Shown: positions 7,254 through 16,131 of the stretch, piece after piece
Position numbering within the stretch: the stretch's first letter is position 1
How the letters are laid out: each line of letters starts with the position of its first letter
Assembly (NCBI RefSeq): GCF_013409365.1
Contig: NZ_JACCBA010000001.1
Span: 6,572,001-6,636,000, forward strand
From: Actinomadura luteofluorescens
Lineage (GTDB): Bacteria > Actinomycetota > Actinomycetes > Streptosporangiales > Streptosporangiaceae
Length of the DNA stretch: 64,000 nucleotides
Direction: 5' to 3'
Notes under the pieces: generated by a model
What the model saw: only the letters and a program-made list of their open reading frames with translations
Databases searched by the model: none
Told to the model about the DNA's origin: nothing
Made by a program: the position numbers and the translations under genes

Positions 7254-8696
7254 TCAGGTGACCTTCTCGACCGGGGCCGCCCGGGGGGCCTTCTGGTGGG
7301 CTCGGCGCGCCAGGACGTAGTACAGGCCTCCCGCGACCAGGCCGCCCGAGAGCCACGAGAAGTCGGTGTGCCCCAGCGCCCGCGCGACGGGGCCCTGGAG
7401 GGCGGGCACGGTCCCGAACTGCCACGCCCATGCCGCCAGCAGCCCGAGCCCCAGGGCCGCCAGGGCCCGGACGTTCGCGCCGCCGTCCTTGTAGAGGGCG
7501 GCCACGTCGATCCGGCCGCGCCGCAGGACGAAGAAGTCCACCAGGACGATCGCCGCCCAAGGGCTGATCCACACCAGGATGGACGCCATCCAGTGGTCGA
7601 ACGCCTGGGCGAAGCTGTCGGCCCGCAGGAACACCACCAGAACCAGGGACGCCACCGTTCCGGCCACCAGCGTCACCTTCCACCGGGCGATCCGGATGCC
7701 GACCGACAGCGCGGCGAGCGAGCACGAGTACAGGTTCAGGATGTTGGTCGCCACCGGCCCGTGCATGATCAGCAGCAGGACCGGCACGGCCATGACCCCG
7801 AACGCGCCGGTCACGAGGCTGGACGGGTCGCCGCCGTCGCCCGCGCTGGCCAGGCAGGCGCCGAGCGCGGCCAGCCACACCGTGGGGACGTACATCCCGA
7901 GCGCGGTGGACCAGAACACCGACCGGTCCGAGGCCTGCGGGCGCACGAAGCGGCTGTAGTCGGCGGAGTAGGGCAGCCAGCTGATGCCCCAGCCGATGCC
8001 GATGGCGGTGAGCAACTGGGTCACGGCGGTGAACTTGTCGCCCGCGGTGGTGGCGGTGGCGGTCGTCCAGTGGAGGTCGGCCTGCCCCAGGGCCAGCCCG
8101 GTCATGACGACCATGACCAGCACGGTGGCGGGGACGGTGTACTTCTCGAACGTCCGGATCGCGTAGAAGCCGTAGAGGGCCAGGACGAGCTGGGCGGCCA
8201 TGATGAGCGCGGCCACCAGGTAGCGCAGCCCGGCGCCGCCGTGCACCCCCGCCTGGGCGAGGATCTCGATCACGAGGTCCAGGACCACCCAGGTGTTGAC
8301 GCCCACCCAGCCCATGGTCAGCAGCCCCTGCACCAGGCCGGGGACGAGGGCGCCGCGCCGGCCGAACGGCCCGCGGCCGAGCACCATCTGGTTGACGCCG
8401 GTGCGGTGGCCGATGACGTTGAACAGCCCGAAGACCGCGCAGCCCACCAGGTTGCCGAGGGTGACGACCACCAGGGTCTCCACCAGGCTCAGGCCGAGCG
8501 TGACGCCCAGCGCCCCGAGCACCCAGTTGATCGGCGCGATGTTGGCCCCGCACCAGATCCAGAACTGCTGCCACGGCGTGGAGTCGCGGGCGGAGGCCGG
8601 GATGGGCTCGATGCCGTGTTCGTCGAACCGAACCGGTTCCTCCAAGCGAACCGGTTGGGCTGTAAGGCTCTGGTGTGCGGATTCGTTGCTGGACAT
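7254..8696 (-). CDS. NCS1-family nucleobase:cation symporter
   Basis: About 480 aa with roughly twelve hydrophobic segments. Family features of cytosine/purine/hydantoin permeases are visible: the FWIWCGANIAPINWVLGALG first helix, the GRGPFGRRGALVP region and the WLPYSADYSRF segment. It is expected to import a purine, pyrimidine, allantoin or hydantoin with a cation. ATG 8696 is chosen over a longer reading from 8723 because GGAGG lies directly upstream. It is divergent from a PucR regulator, which typically controls such uptake and catabolic genes. Confidence 0.9.
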   Translation of the reverse strand: MSSNESAHQSLTAQPVRLEEPVRFDEHGIEPIPASARDSTPWQQFWIWCGANIAPINWVLGALGVTLGLSLVETLVVVTLGNLVGCAVFGLFNVIGHRTGVNQMVLGRGPFGRRGALVPGLVQGLLTMGWVGVNTWVVLDLVIEILAQAGVHGGAGLRYLVAALIMAAQLVLALYGFYAIRTFEKYTVPATVLVMVVMTGLALGQADLHWTTATATTAGDKFTAVTQLLTAIGIGWGISWLPYSADYSRFVRPQASDRSVFWSTALGMYVPTVWLAALGACLASAGDGGDPSSLVTGAFGVMAVPVLLLIMHGPVATNILNLYSCSLAALSVGIRIARWKVTLVAGTVASLVLVVFLRADSFAQAFDHWMASILVWISPWAAIVLVDFFVLRRGRIDVAALYKDGGANVRALAALGLGLLAAWAWQFGTVPALQGPVARALGHTDFSWLSGGLVAGGLYYVLARRAHQKAPRAAPVEKVT

Positions 8697-8752
8697 GGTT
8701 CCTCCGTCCGTGACGTACAGCACACCAAAGCACCGTGGCGTCCGTCCAGAAA

Positions 8753-8766
8753 TAGAGGAACCTCTA
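8753..8766. promoter_or_regulatory. Inverted repeat between permease and PucR gene
   Basis: TAGAGG-AA-CCTCTA, two perfect 6-bp arms with a 2-base spacer, in the 103-base divergent promoter region. Position suggests an operator for the PucR-family protein encoded alongside. The exact site preference of this regulator is unknown. Confidence 0.45.
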
Positions 8767-8799
8767 CCATCGCTCCACTTGGCTGGATAGATTCACAAC

Positions 8800-10356
8800 A
8801 TGTTCACGCTGGCGTCCCTGCTGGAAGACGAGTCGCTGGGCCTCCGGGCCCTGGTTCCGGGCCCGCCGGGGGCCCTGGAGGAACCGGTCGCCTGGGTCCA
8901 CAACACCGAGCTGCCCGACCCGTCCGGCTACGTGCGGCGGCGCGAGCTGGTGCTGACCAACGGCCTGTGGGACGACCGGATCGCGGCCTCCGGGTTCGTC
9001 GCCAACGTCCAGCGGGCCCAGGCGGCGGGCATCGTGTTCGGCCTGCGCCCGGAGCGCCGCACCACGCCGGAGGAGCTGGTCGCCGCCTGCCGCGACGCGG
9101 GCGTGCCCCTGCTGGAGATCGCGGCGGCGGTGCCGTTCACCGCGATCTCCGAGGCCGTCGCCACCCGTTACACCGAGGAGCGCCAGGGCGCGCTGGTCGG
9201 CATGGTGCGCCGGGGGGACGCGCTGGCCACGGCGATCTCGCGGGGCGCGGGCGCGTCCGGGGTCCTGCGGGTGCTGCGCCGCGACCACGAGCTGCCGCTC
9301 GCGGTCGTCGACCGGATGGGCCGGCTGCTGGCCTCGGCCGGGACGGAGCTGGACGCCGCCCAGCTCCACACGGTCGCCACGGGGCTGACCCGCCGTCCGC
9401 CGCCCCTGGAACTCGACCTCGGCGCCGCCGGACGCGCCGCGCTGTACCTGGTCGGGGCGGTCGGCGACGTGGACGCGGCGCTGATCTGCCTGCGCCCGGT
9501 GAGCGAGCTGACGCGCGTCGAGCAGGACGCGCTGGACCAGGCGGCGCGCTTCCTCAGCCTGGAGGTCGCCAAGCAGCAGGCCGTGCAGGCGATCGAGCTG
9601 CGGTTCGCCAGCGAGCTGCTGGAGATGGTGCTGTCGGGCGGCAGCCGCGACGCCGAGGTCCCCGGGCGGCTGCGCGCGTTCGGCGTCGACCCCGAGGGGC
9701 CGCTCGCGGTGTGGACGACGGCGTTCGCGGGCCCGGAGGCGACCCTGCCCGGGCTCGCCGAGGTGGTCGGCGAGTTCTTCGTCGCCGCCGGCGTCCCGGT
9801 CGTGGTGGCGGCCGGATCGCAGGACGTGGTGGCCGTCCTGTCGTGGCGGCACGGCGAGCGAGAGGCGGCGCCCCTCGCCGAGCGGCTCGCCGCCGCCGTG
9901 GGGGAGCGGTTCCCCGGACACCGCGCCGTCGTGGGCCTCGGCGGGACCGCCCGGGGCCCGGCGGGGCTGCGCGAACCGCTCATCAGGTCGCGGGAGGTCT
10001 GCCGCACCCTGCGGCGGGGCGGCGCCGGGCCCGCCGTCCGGACCTTCGCCGAGCTCGGCCCGCACCGGCTCCTGCTCGGGACGCAGAACGCCGCCGCCCT
10101 GCGGACCCTGGCCGACGGCGTGCTCGCGCCGGTGCGCGAGCACGACGCCAGGCGGGACGGCGAGCTGGAGGCCACGCTGCGCGCGTTCCTGGACCACGAC
10201 GGGCACTGGCAGGCCACCGCCGCCGCCCTCCGGGTGCACGTCAACACGCTGCGGAACCGGCTCGCCAAGATCGGTGAGCTGACCGGCCGCGACACCTCCC
10301 GCACCGCCGACCGCGTCGACCTCTTCCTGGCCCTGCGCGCCGCCGACATGGTCTGA
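8800..10356 (+). CDS. PucR-family transcriptional regulator
   Basis: 518 aa. The N-terminal purine-catabolism domain (about 5-125: VAWVHNTELPDPSGYVRRRELVL, then LLEI) is followed by a GGDEF-related middle region and the C-terminal PucR HTH (about 450-515: WQATAAALRVHVNTLRNRLAKI). This architecture is that of activators of purine, allantoin or other nitrogen-compound catabolic genes. Divergence from the NCS1 permease and proximity to amidohydrolase, DUF1989 and urease genes support a nitrogen-catabolism role. ATG 8800 follows a short AT-containing promoter region. Confidence 0.9.
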   Translation: MFTLASLLEDESLGLRALVPGPPGALEEPVAWVHNTELPDPSGYVRRRELVLTNGLWDDRIAASGFVANVQRAQAAGIVFGLRPERRTTPEELVAACRDAGVPLLEIAAAVPFTAISEAVATRYTEERQGALVGMVRRGDALATAISRGAGASGVLRVLRRDHELPLAVVDRMGRLLASAGTELDAAQLHTVATGLTRRPPPLELDLGAAGRAALYLVGAVGDVDAALICLRPVSELTRVEQDALDQAARFLSLEVAKQQAVQAIELRFASELLEMVLSGGSRDAEVPGRLRAFGVDPEGPLAVWTTAFAGPEATLPGLAEVVGEFFVAAGVPVVVAAGSQDVVAVLSWRHGEREAAPLAERLAAAVGERFPGHRAVVGLGGTARGPAGLREPLIRSREVCRTLRRGGAGPAVRTFAELGPHRLLLGTQNAAALRTLADGVLAPVREHDARRDGELEATLRAFLDHDGHWQATAAALRVHVNTLRNRLAKIGELTGRDTSRTADRVDLFLALRAADMV

Positions 10357-10383
10357 CGTCCCCGGCCGCGGCGCCGCGGGCGG

Positions 10384-11250
10384 TCAGTGCGGGTGGACGT
10401 CCGGGTCCACCAGCGGCGGGCGGTGGGGGCGCGGCCGGACGTCCGGGTCGGCGAACGCCGCCTCCGCCACGTCCCGGCAGCGGGCGAACGCCACGTCACC
10501 GCACTCCTGCGCGTACTCGATGAACCGGCGCAGCGCCAGCGCCCGGCCCGGACGCCCGGACAGGAACGGGTGCACGCAGAGGTTGAACAGGCACCCGTAG
10601 TGCCGCATGCCGTCCAGCTCCGCGCGCCACAGCTCCAGCACCTTGTGCGGCGACTCGATGACCGAGCCGACGTGCGGCTCGGGCAGGAACGCGTACTGCT
10701 CCCAGTCGTCCAGCGACCAGTGCACCGGCAGCTCGACGATCTCGCCCGCCGCGGCCCGGACCCGGTAGGGCCGGTCGTCGCCCATCAGGGACGAGTCGTA
10801 GCGCAGCCCGTGCTCGGCCACCAGCTCCGCCGTGGTCCAGGACGCCTCCCACAGCGCCGCCCGGTGCCCGGCGATCTCGATGCCCTGCCCGGCGAACACC
10901 TCCAGGGCGCGCTCGAAGTCCGCGCGCTCCTCCTCCGGGGACATCGACGTGGGCGGACGGTGGGCGTAGGAGTGGTGCGCCACCTCGTGCCCGCGCTCGA
11001 CGATGGAGGCGGCCAGCCCCGGGCGCCGCTCGGCCACCCAGCCCGGCACGAAGAACGTCGCCGGGACCTCCATCTCGTCCAGCAGAGCCAGGATCCGGGG
11101 CAGCCCCACGTCCGGCCCGTAGGCCTGGTGGGACATGGTGCTCGCGTGCGCGGCGTACCGGCCGCCCTGGGCGAGGACGGGCGTCTCGGCGTCCACGTCG
11201 AAGCCCAGGGCCACCACCGCGGCGGCCCCTCCGCGCCAGCTTCGGGCCAT
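10384..11250 (-). CDS. NodB-type polysaccharide deacetylase-fold amidohydrolase
   Basis: About 288 aa with a carbohydrate esterase 4/NodB fold: FDVDAETP (metal-binding Asp), the second motif GHEVAHHSYAHRPP with metal-ligand histidines, and the C-terminal FNLCVHPFLSGRP. There is no signal peptide, so it is cytoplasmic. That fits PuuE-like allantoinases and related ring-opening amidohydrolases better than wall deacetylases. Context (NCS1 permease, PucR, DUF1989) supports a nitrogen-heterocycle substrate, though this is inference. ATG 11250 has a GAAGGGG site. It lies downstream of the OYE gene on the same strand. Confidence 0.8.
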   Translation of the reverse strand: MARSWRGGAAAVVALGFDVDAETPVLAQGGRYAAHASTMSHQAYGPDVGLPRILALLDEMEVPATFFVPGWVAERRPGLAASIVERGHEVAHHSYAHRPPTSMSPEEERADFERALEVFAGQGIEIAGHRAALWEASWTTAELVAEHGLRYDSSLMGDDRPYRVRAAAGEIVELPVHWSLDDWEQYAFLPEPHVGSVIESPHKVLELWRAELDGMRHYGCLFNLCVHPFLSGRPGRALALRRFIEYAQECGDVAFARCRDVAEAAFADPDVRPRPHRPPLVDPDVHPH

Positions 11251-11284
11251 GTCCCCGTCCCCTTCCTCGCCCCCGGCCGCCGGA

Positions 11285-12415
11285 TCAGGCGTCCGCACCG
11301 GCCGCCAGCCCCCAGCGCCGGGCGTTGTCCAGGGTGACCATCGGCGACAGCATCGCATGGTCGAACGGCTCGGACGCCGTGCCCTCGGCGAGGCGGCGCG
11401 GCAGGTCGGGGTTCACCAGCGCCGCCCGGGCCACCGAGACCAGGTCGGCGTGGCCGTCCGCCAGGACCTGCGCCGACAGGTCCGCGTCGTGCATCCCGCC
11501 GTTGGCGATCACCGGCAGGCCGCTCACCCGGCGGGCCAGGCCGGTGACGGTGAGCCCCCGGTCCAGCCGCGCGGAGTCGAGCCAGTTGCGCCCCTCGCTC
11601 GCGACGTGCAGGTAGCTCGCGCCCGCCTCGGCCAGCGCGGCGAAGATCACCTCGGCGTCGTGGGCGCCGCCGGGCCAGCGGTACCGGAAGTCGTTCACCT
11701 TGGTCTGCGACACCCGGACCCCGACGCGCCAGTCCGGTCCCACCTCCGCGCGGACCGCCGCGACGACCTCCGCCGCCAGGCGCACCCGGGCCGCGACCGG
11801 CCCGCCGTAGGAGTCCTCGCGCAGGTTGGTGTAGTCGGTGAGGAACTGGTCCAGCAGGTAGCCGTTGGCGGCGTGGATCTCCACACCGTCGAACCCGGCG
11901 CGCCTGGCGTTCGCCGCCGAGGCGACGAAACCGTCCACGGCCTGCCCGATGTCGTCCAGGCTCATCTCCCGGGGCGCCGCCCATGGGCCGTGCCCGCCGT
12001 ACTCGGGCATCTTGACGCCCTGCGGCACCACCGCCGACGGTCCCGCGGTCTCGTCGCGATAGGGGTTGCCCTGCGACAGGGCGCCCGCGTGCATCAGCTG
12101 GGCCACGATGGCGCCTCCGGCCTCGTGCACGCCGGCGGTGACCTCCTTCCAGGCGGACACGTGGCGCTCCGACACCAGGCCCGGCTGGTTGAGGTAGCCC
12201 TGGCTGTAGACGGCGTCGGTGTAGGTCCCCTCGGTGACGACCAGGCCGAACCCGCCGCGCGCGAACCGCGCGTAGTACTCGGCCATCTCTTGCGTCGGCG
12301 TGCCGTCCGGCAAGGCCGAGACCCGCGTCATGGGCGCCACCACCAGGCGGTTGGACGTGCGCAGCCCGCCGACGTGTCCCGGCTCCAGCGCCGGGTGCGC
12401 GACTGTGACGGTCAT
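11285..12415 (-). CDS. Old Yellow Enzyme-family NADH:flavin oxidoreductase
   Basis: 376 aa TIM-barrel FMN enzyme. Visible features are APMTR near the N-terminus, AQLMHAG, the substrate-binding HAANGYLLDQFL (His and Asn pair of OYEs, about residues 178-183), EDSYGG, and the phosphate-binding C-terminal segment with GLPVIANGGM and LVSVARAALVNPDLPRRL. These enzymes reduce activated C=C bonds. Here it sits between a DUF1989 protein and a NodB-like amidohydrolase, probably in one transcript, so it may act on an unsaturated heterocycle or its degradation product. That role is inferred. Confidence 0.9.
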   Translation of the reverse strand: MTVTVAHPALEPGHVGGLRTSNRLVVAPMTRVSALPDGTPTQEMAEYYARFARGGFGLVVTEGTYTDAVYSQGYLNQPGLVSERHVSAWKEVTAGVHEAGGAIVAQLMHAGALSQGNPYRDETAGPSAVVPQGVKMPEYGGHGPWAAPREMSLDDIGQAVDGFVASAANARRAGFDGVEIHAANGYLLDQFLTDYTNLREDSYGGPVAARVRLAAEVVAAVRAEVGPDWRVGVRVSQTKVNDFRYRWPGGAHDAEVIFAALAEAGASYLHVASEGRNWLDSARLDRGLTVTGLARRVSGLPVIANGGMHDADLSAQVLADGHADLVSVARAALVNPDLPRRLAEGTASEPFDHAMLSPMVTLDNARRWGLAAGADA

Positions 12416-12467
12416 CTTCTCTCTCCTTCTCGTTGTCGTTCCCGGACCGGGTCGAGGCCGGTCCGCC

Positions 12468-13061
12468 TCACAGGACGTCGATCGCCATCGGGGTCGGGCC
12501 GTCGCCGTTGATCCCGGCCAGGTCCTGCGGGCACGCCGACACGACGACCACGCAGTCCATCGCCGCCTCGAAGGTGACCGCGTCGCCGGCCCGGCTCTCG
12601 GCGGCCAGCCACCGCAGCCGCCCGGACTCCTCCACCGGGATCCGCATGAACACGTTGACCGGCTGCGGGACGGTGGCGATCGACAGCCCCATCTCCGCCA
12701 GCGCCGATTCCAGGTTCCCCGCGCACGAGGCGTGCCCCGGGACCCCGAGCCCCTCGTACCGGGCGGGGTCGCACGCGGCGATCAGCATGTCGTGCGAGCC
12801 CGGCGAGGTGTCGCCCTCCAGGGTCAGGATGGGCCTGCGCCTATCGGTGACGAACGCCTCGCCCACCCGCGGGAACAGCCGGCTCGTCACGCTGCGGGTG
12901 TGCGCGGCGCTCAGGTGCTCGCGCGGATCGTCCGCGGCGAACGCGAACAGGTCGCCGACCTGGCCGCCCTCCACGTCCACGACCCGCACCCGCCGCCCGG
13001 CTGCCACCCGCACCGCCCGGCCTTCGCCGGCGGGCACCAACGTCCGTTCCATCGTCACCAT
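12468..13061 (-). CDS. DUF1989 (urea carboxylase-associated family) protein
   Basis: About 197 aa. The family is recognised by GRAVRVAAGRRVRVVDVEGGQVGDL, the HLSAAHTRS segment, then DMLIAACDPARYE, PVNVFMRIP and DCVVVVSACPQDL. DUF1989 proteins are encoded beside urea carboxylase/allophanate hydrolase and other amine-degrading genes and probably bind a metal through conserved Asp, His and Cys. It is first in a three-gene minus-strand run with OYE and the NodB-like hydrolase. Starts at ATG 13061 or ATG 13052 are both possible; the ribosome site is weak. Confidence 0.8.
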   Translation of the reverse strand: MVTMERTLVPAGEGRAVRVAAGRRVRVVDVEGGQVGDLFAFAADDPREHLSAAHTRSVTSRLFPRVGEAFVTDRRRPILTLEGDTSPGSHDMLIAACDPARYEGLGVPGHASCAGNLESALAEMGLSIATVPQPVNVFMRIPVEESGRLRWLAAESRAGDAVTFEAAMDCVVVVSACPQDLAGINGDGPTPMAIDVL

Positions 13062-13460
13062 GCCGCCCAGCACACCACCGGATGGACAGGCCAGGCCATG
13101 GAGCTTCATCCAGGTATGGGTGGCGACAATGAACTTTCATCCATGGTCGGACGTCCTGAGCAGGTCGCCGTCCGGCTTGTTCGTCGGGCGTGCCCGCTTT
13201 CGCACCGCGCGGGCGGGCCGCCGGGCGCGCGTGCTCTCGGTCACGGCCGGTGACCGGCAGGCGTGGTTACCGGTCAGTCGCTTCCTGGCTCCCCGCGCCG
13301 CCCCCGCCCTGCCCGCCGCGCGGGGCCCGAGGCGGGACCGGAACCGGGGCGGCCGTGAATAATCATGGCGCTCCGTCCGATTCTCTCTGCTATGGGCGGT
13401 ACTCTTCCCGCAGCGTTCGTGCGTGATGACGGCGCCCGGGGCAGAGAGGGAGCACGGCTT
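13062..13460. other. Intergenic promoter region between DUF1989 and stressosome genes
   Basis: About 400 bases with no convincing gene. It must hold divergent promoters for the DUF1989 run and the stressosome module. Visible structure: an inverted repeat TGACCGG (13251-13257) n12 CCGGTCA (13270-13276). Near the plus-strand gene, GAGAGGGAG (13444-13452) is well spaced for a TTG start at 13461. Confidence 0.5.
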
Positions 13461-14294
13461 TTGAGCAAGGGAACAGGCGATGCGCATCTTCCGGAGCTGT
13501 TGCGCTCCCGACGGGATGTCATTCTTGACCGGTGGGTCGACCTGGTCGTCGCGGGGGTGCGCGGCCGCATCACGGAGAGTGAGCTCAGAGCCGAGCTCTC
13601 CGAGCTGTACGGGCTGATCGAGAGGTCGACCGGCGGCGAGAGGGAGGCGGCCGGGGAACTCCGGGCCGCGCTGACCGAGATCTCCCGCACCCGCGCCCGG
13701 CAGGGCTTCAGCCCGAGCGAGACCGCGGTGAGCGTGTTCGCGCTCAAGCAGGCGGTGCTGGAGCAGGTCGGCGCCATCGGCGACGTGGCGGCGTACGCCG
13801 AGTTCGTGGCGTTCTCCTCCGGTGTCGACGATCTGGGGCTGCTGACCTTCGAGACCTACGCCGCCGCGCGCGAGCAGGTCATCGCCGACCAGACCGAGCA
13901 GCTGCTCGAACTGTCCACGCCGGTGGTGAAGCTGTGGGAGGGGATCCTCGGGGTCCCGCTGGTGGGCACGCTCGACTCCGCGCGCACGCAGGTGGTGATG
14001 GAGACCCTGCTGGAGCGCCTGGTCGAGACGGGCTCGCAGTTCGCGGTGATCGACATCACCGGGGTCCCGGCCGTGGACACCGAGGTGGCCCAGCACCTGC
14101 TGAAGACGGTGATGGCGGCCAGGCTGATGGGCACCGACTGCGTGATCTCCGGCATCCGCCCGCAGATCGCCCAGACGATCGTGGCGCTCGGGATCGAGTT
14201 CGGCGACATTCCGACGAAGGCCTCGCTGGCCGACGCCCTGGAGTGGGCCATGGAGCGCAGCGGTACCCGCCTCGTCGGCGGGGCGGGGGCCTGA
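13461..14294 (+). CDS. rsbR: RsbR-type stressosome co-antagonist (RsbRD N-domain + STAS)
   Basis: About 277 aa. The N-terminal RsbRD-type helical sensor region (about residues 8-130, with DVILDRWVDLV and the FSPSETAVSVFALKQ motif) precedes a C-terminal STAS domain (about 165-270: FAVIDITGVPAVDTEVAQHLL). The VDT threonine corresponds to the RsbT-phosphorylated site of Bacillus RsbR. The TTG start at 13461 is preferred because GGGAG lies 8 bases upstream and similarity begins just after. It overlaps the next gene by one base. It heads a run of six same-strand, mostly overlapping signalling genes. Confidence 0.87.
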   Translation: MSKGTGDAHLPELLRSRRDVILDRWVDLVVAGVRGRITESELRAELSELYGLIERSTGGEREAAGELRAALTEISRTRARQGFSPSETAVSVFALKQAVLEQVGAIGDVAAYAEFVAFSSGVDDLGLLTFETYAAAREQVIADQTEQLLELSTPVVKLWEGILGVPLVGTLDSARTQVVMETLLERLVETGSQFAVIDITGVPAVDTEVAQHLLKTVMAARLMGTDCVISGIRPQIAQTIVALGIEFGDIPTKASLADALEWAMERSGTRLVGGAGA

Positions 14295-14680
14295 TGGAGC
14301 GCGTCCCGATTCTGAAGATCGGCCAGGTGCTGCTGGTGTCGATCCAGGTCGATCTGCAGGACCAGACCGTCCTGGCGCTCCAGGAGGATCTGGCCGACCG
14401 GATCGTCAGGACGGGCGCCCGCGGCGTGATCATCGACATCACCGCGGTGGACATCGTGGACTCCTTCATCGGCCGGATGTTCGCCACCATCGCCTCGATG
14501 TCGCGGCTGATGGACGCCGAGACGGTCGTGGTGGGGATGCGGCCCGCGGTGGCGATCACCCTGGTCGAGCTGGGCCTGTCGCTCGGCGGGGTCCGCACCG
14601 CCCTGGACCTGGAGAAGGGCATGCGGCTGCTCGGCGCGCCGCTGCCGGCCATCGGGCCCGGCGCGGTGGACAGCCCGTGA
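14294..14680 (+). CDS. rsbS: RsbS-type stressosome scaffold (single STAS domain)
   Basis: 128 aa, a stand-alone STAS domain. GVIIDITAVDIVDSFIGRMF carries the serine equivalent to the RsbT-phosphorylated Ser of Bacillus RsbS, and the FATIASMSRLMDAETVVVGMRP helix is typical. With RsbR it is expected to form the pseudo-icosahedral stressosome that sequesters RsbT. The ATG overlaps the stop of rsbR by one base; its 3' end overlaps rsbT by four. Confidence 0.9.
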   Translation: MERVPILKIGQVLLVSIQVDLQDQTVLALQEDLADRIVRTGARGVIIDITAVDIVDSFIGRMFATIASMSRLMDAETVVVGMRPAVAITLVELGLSLGGVRTALDLEKGMRLLGAPLPAIGPGAVDSP

Positions 14681-15087
14681 CGACTCCGGCGGGTGACTCC
14701 GTCCCCATCGCCTCCAACGACGACGTGGTCCGGGTGCGGCAGCTCGTGCGGGCCGCGGCGGCCGCTGCGGGGATGTCACTGGTCGACCAGACCAAGATCG
14801 TCACGGCGGCCAGCGAGCTGGCCCGCAACACCTTCGTGCACGGCGGGGGCGGCAGCGCGCGCGTGGAGCCCGTCGTCAACGCGCGGGGCCGCGCCGGCGT
14901 GCGGCTGGTGTTCACCGACACGGGCGGCGGAATTCCCGACGTGGCCCAGGCGCTGACCGAAGGGTGGACGAGCGGCGGCGGCCTCGGCCTGGGGCTGCCG
15001 GGCGCGCGGCGCCTGGCCGACGAGTTCGAGCTGGAGACCGAGGTCGGGAGGGGCACCACGGTGACGGTGACCAAGTGGATCCGCTGA
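14677..15087 (+). CDS. rsbT: RsbT-type serine/threonine kinase
   Basis: 136 aa GHKL-fold kinase. Seen are the N box KIVTAASELARNTFVHGGGG, the ATP-lid DTGGGIPD and the glycine-rich GGLGLGLPGARRLADEF. In the known pathway RsbT phosphorylates RsbR and RsbS after stress and is released to activate a PP2C phosphatase. The GTG start overlaps the rsbS stop (GTGA). The likely phosphatase targets are the two PP2C proteins further down the same run. Confidence 0.9.
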   Translation: MTTPAGDSVPIASNDDVVRVRQLVRAAAAAAGMSLVDQTKIVTAASELARNTFVHGGGGSARVEPVVNARGRAGVRLVFTDTGGGIPDVAQALTEGWTSGGGLGLGLPGARRLADEFELETEVGRGTTVTVTKWIR

Positions 15088-15101
15088 CCGGCACCGGATG
15101 G

Positions 15102-16127
15102 ATGACCAGCCCCTCGGCCGGTGACGCGATCTGGTTGCGGGCCGAGGAGCCCAGCGCCGCGGCCGGCGCGCGGCGCCAGGCGGTCCGCATGGCCGAGCGG
15201 CTCGGCTTCGCGGGGGAGCGCCTCGGGCAGATCCAGCTCGCGGTGACCGAGGCGGCCACCAACCTGGCCAAGCACGCGGTCCAGGGAGAGATCCTCGTCC
15301 GGATAGTCCGGACGGGGGAGGAGGCCGCGCTGGAGCTCGTGTGCGTGGACCGGGGGCCCGGCATCACCGACGTCCCCGCGTCCCGCCTGGACGGCCATTC
15401 CACGTCCGGGACGCTCGGCCTCGGGCTCGGCTCGATCGAGCGGCTCGCCGACCGCACCGGGATGCATTCGCTTCCTGGAGCCGGCACCGTCCTGTTCGCC
15501 GGGTTCTCGCGGCTCGGTGGCAGGGCCGCCGCGGCGCCGGGGCCGCCGTTCGCCGGCCTGACCCGGCCGATCGACGGCGAGGAGGAGTGCGGCGACGCCT
15601 ACGCCGCGCGGCTGGACGGCGGAACGGTGTACGCGATGGTCTGCGACGGCCTCGGGCACGGCCCTATGGCGGCGCGGGCCGCCCAGGAGGCCGTCGCGGC
15701 GATGCGCGAGGCCGTGCTGCCGGCGCGCCCCATCGACCTGCTGCGGCTGGTGCACCAGCGGCTCGGGGCGACCCGTGGCGGCGCGGTCGCCGTGGCGGCC
15801 GTGGACCCGGCGGCGGGCGCGGTGCGGTTCGCGGGGCTGGGCAACGTCGCCGGATGGATCGTCGGCCCCGACCGCCGGCACGGCATGATCTCGGTTCCGG
15901 GCATCGCCGGCGCGAAGACCAGGACGCTGCGAGAGCACGCCTACGACCTGCCCCGGGACGCCGTGGTGGTGCTGCACTCCGACGGGCTGACCGACAAGTG
16001 GGACGCCGCCGGCCGTCCCGGGCCCTCCCGCGATCCGCTGCTGATCGCCGCGGACCTGCTGCGCTCCGCCGGGGTGCGGCACGACGACCGCTGCGTCCTC
16101 GCCGTGACGACCGCCGGGCGGAGGTGA
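15102..16127 (+). CDS. GHKL kinase - PP2C phosphatase fusion (RsbX-like)
   Basis: About 341 aa with two domains. Residues 10-135 are an anti-sigma-type GHKL ATPase (QIQLAVTEAATNLAKHA, then VDRGPGI, then TLGLGLGSIERLAD). Residues 150-340 are a SpoIIE/RsbX PP2C phosphatase (CGDAYAARLDGGTVYAMVCDGLGHGPMAA, then LHSDGLTDKWD, then HDDRCVLAV). A fused opposing kinase and phosphatase suggests it resets the stressosome; RsbX does this in Bacillus. ATG 15102 is used; GTG 15075, overlapping rsbT, is also in frame. Confidence 0.87.
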   Translation: MTSPSAGDAIWLRAEEPSAAAGARRQAVRMAERLGFAGERLGQIQLAVTEAATNLAKHAVQGEILVRIVRTGEEAALELVCVDRGPGITDVPASRLDGHSTSGTLGLGLGSIERLADRTGMHSLPGAGTVLFAGFSRLGGRAAAAPGPPFAGLTRPIDGEEECGDAYAARLDGGTVYAMVCDGLGHGPMAARAAQEAVAAMREAVLPARPIDLLRLVHQRLGATRGGAVAVAAVDPAAGAVRFAGLGNVAGWIVGPDRRHGMISVPGIAGAKTRTLREHAYDLPRDAVVVLHSDGLTDKWDAAGRPGPSRDPLLIAADLLRSAGVRHDDRCVLAVTTAGRR

Positions 16128-16131
16128 GCCG

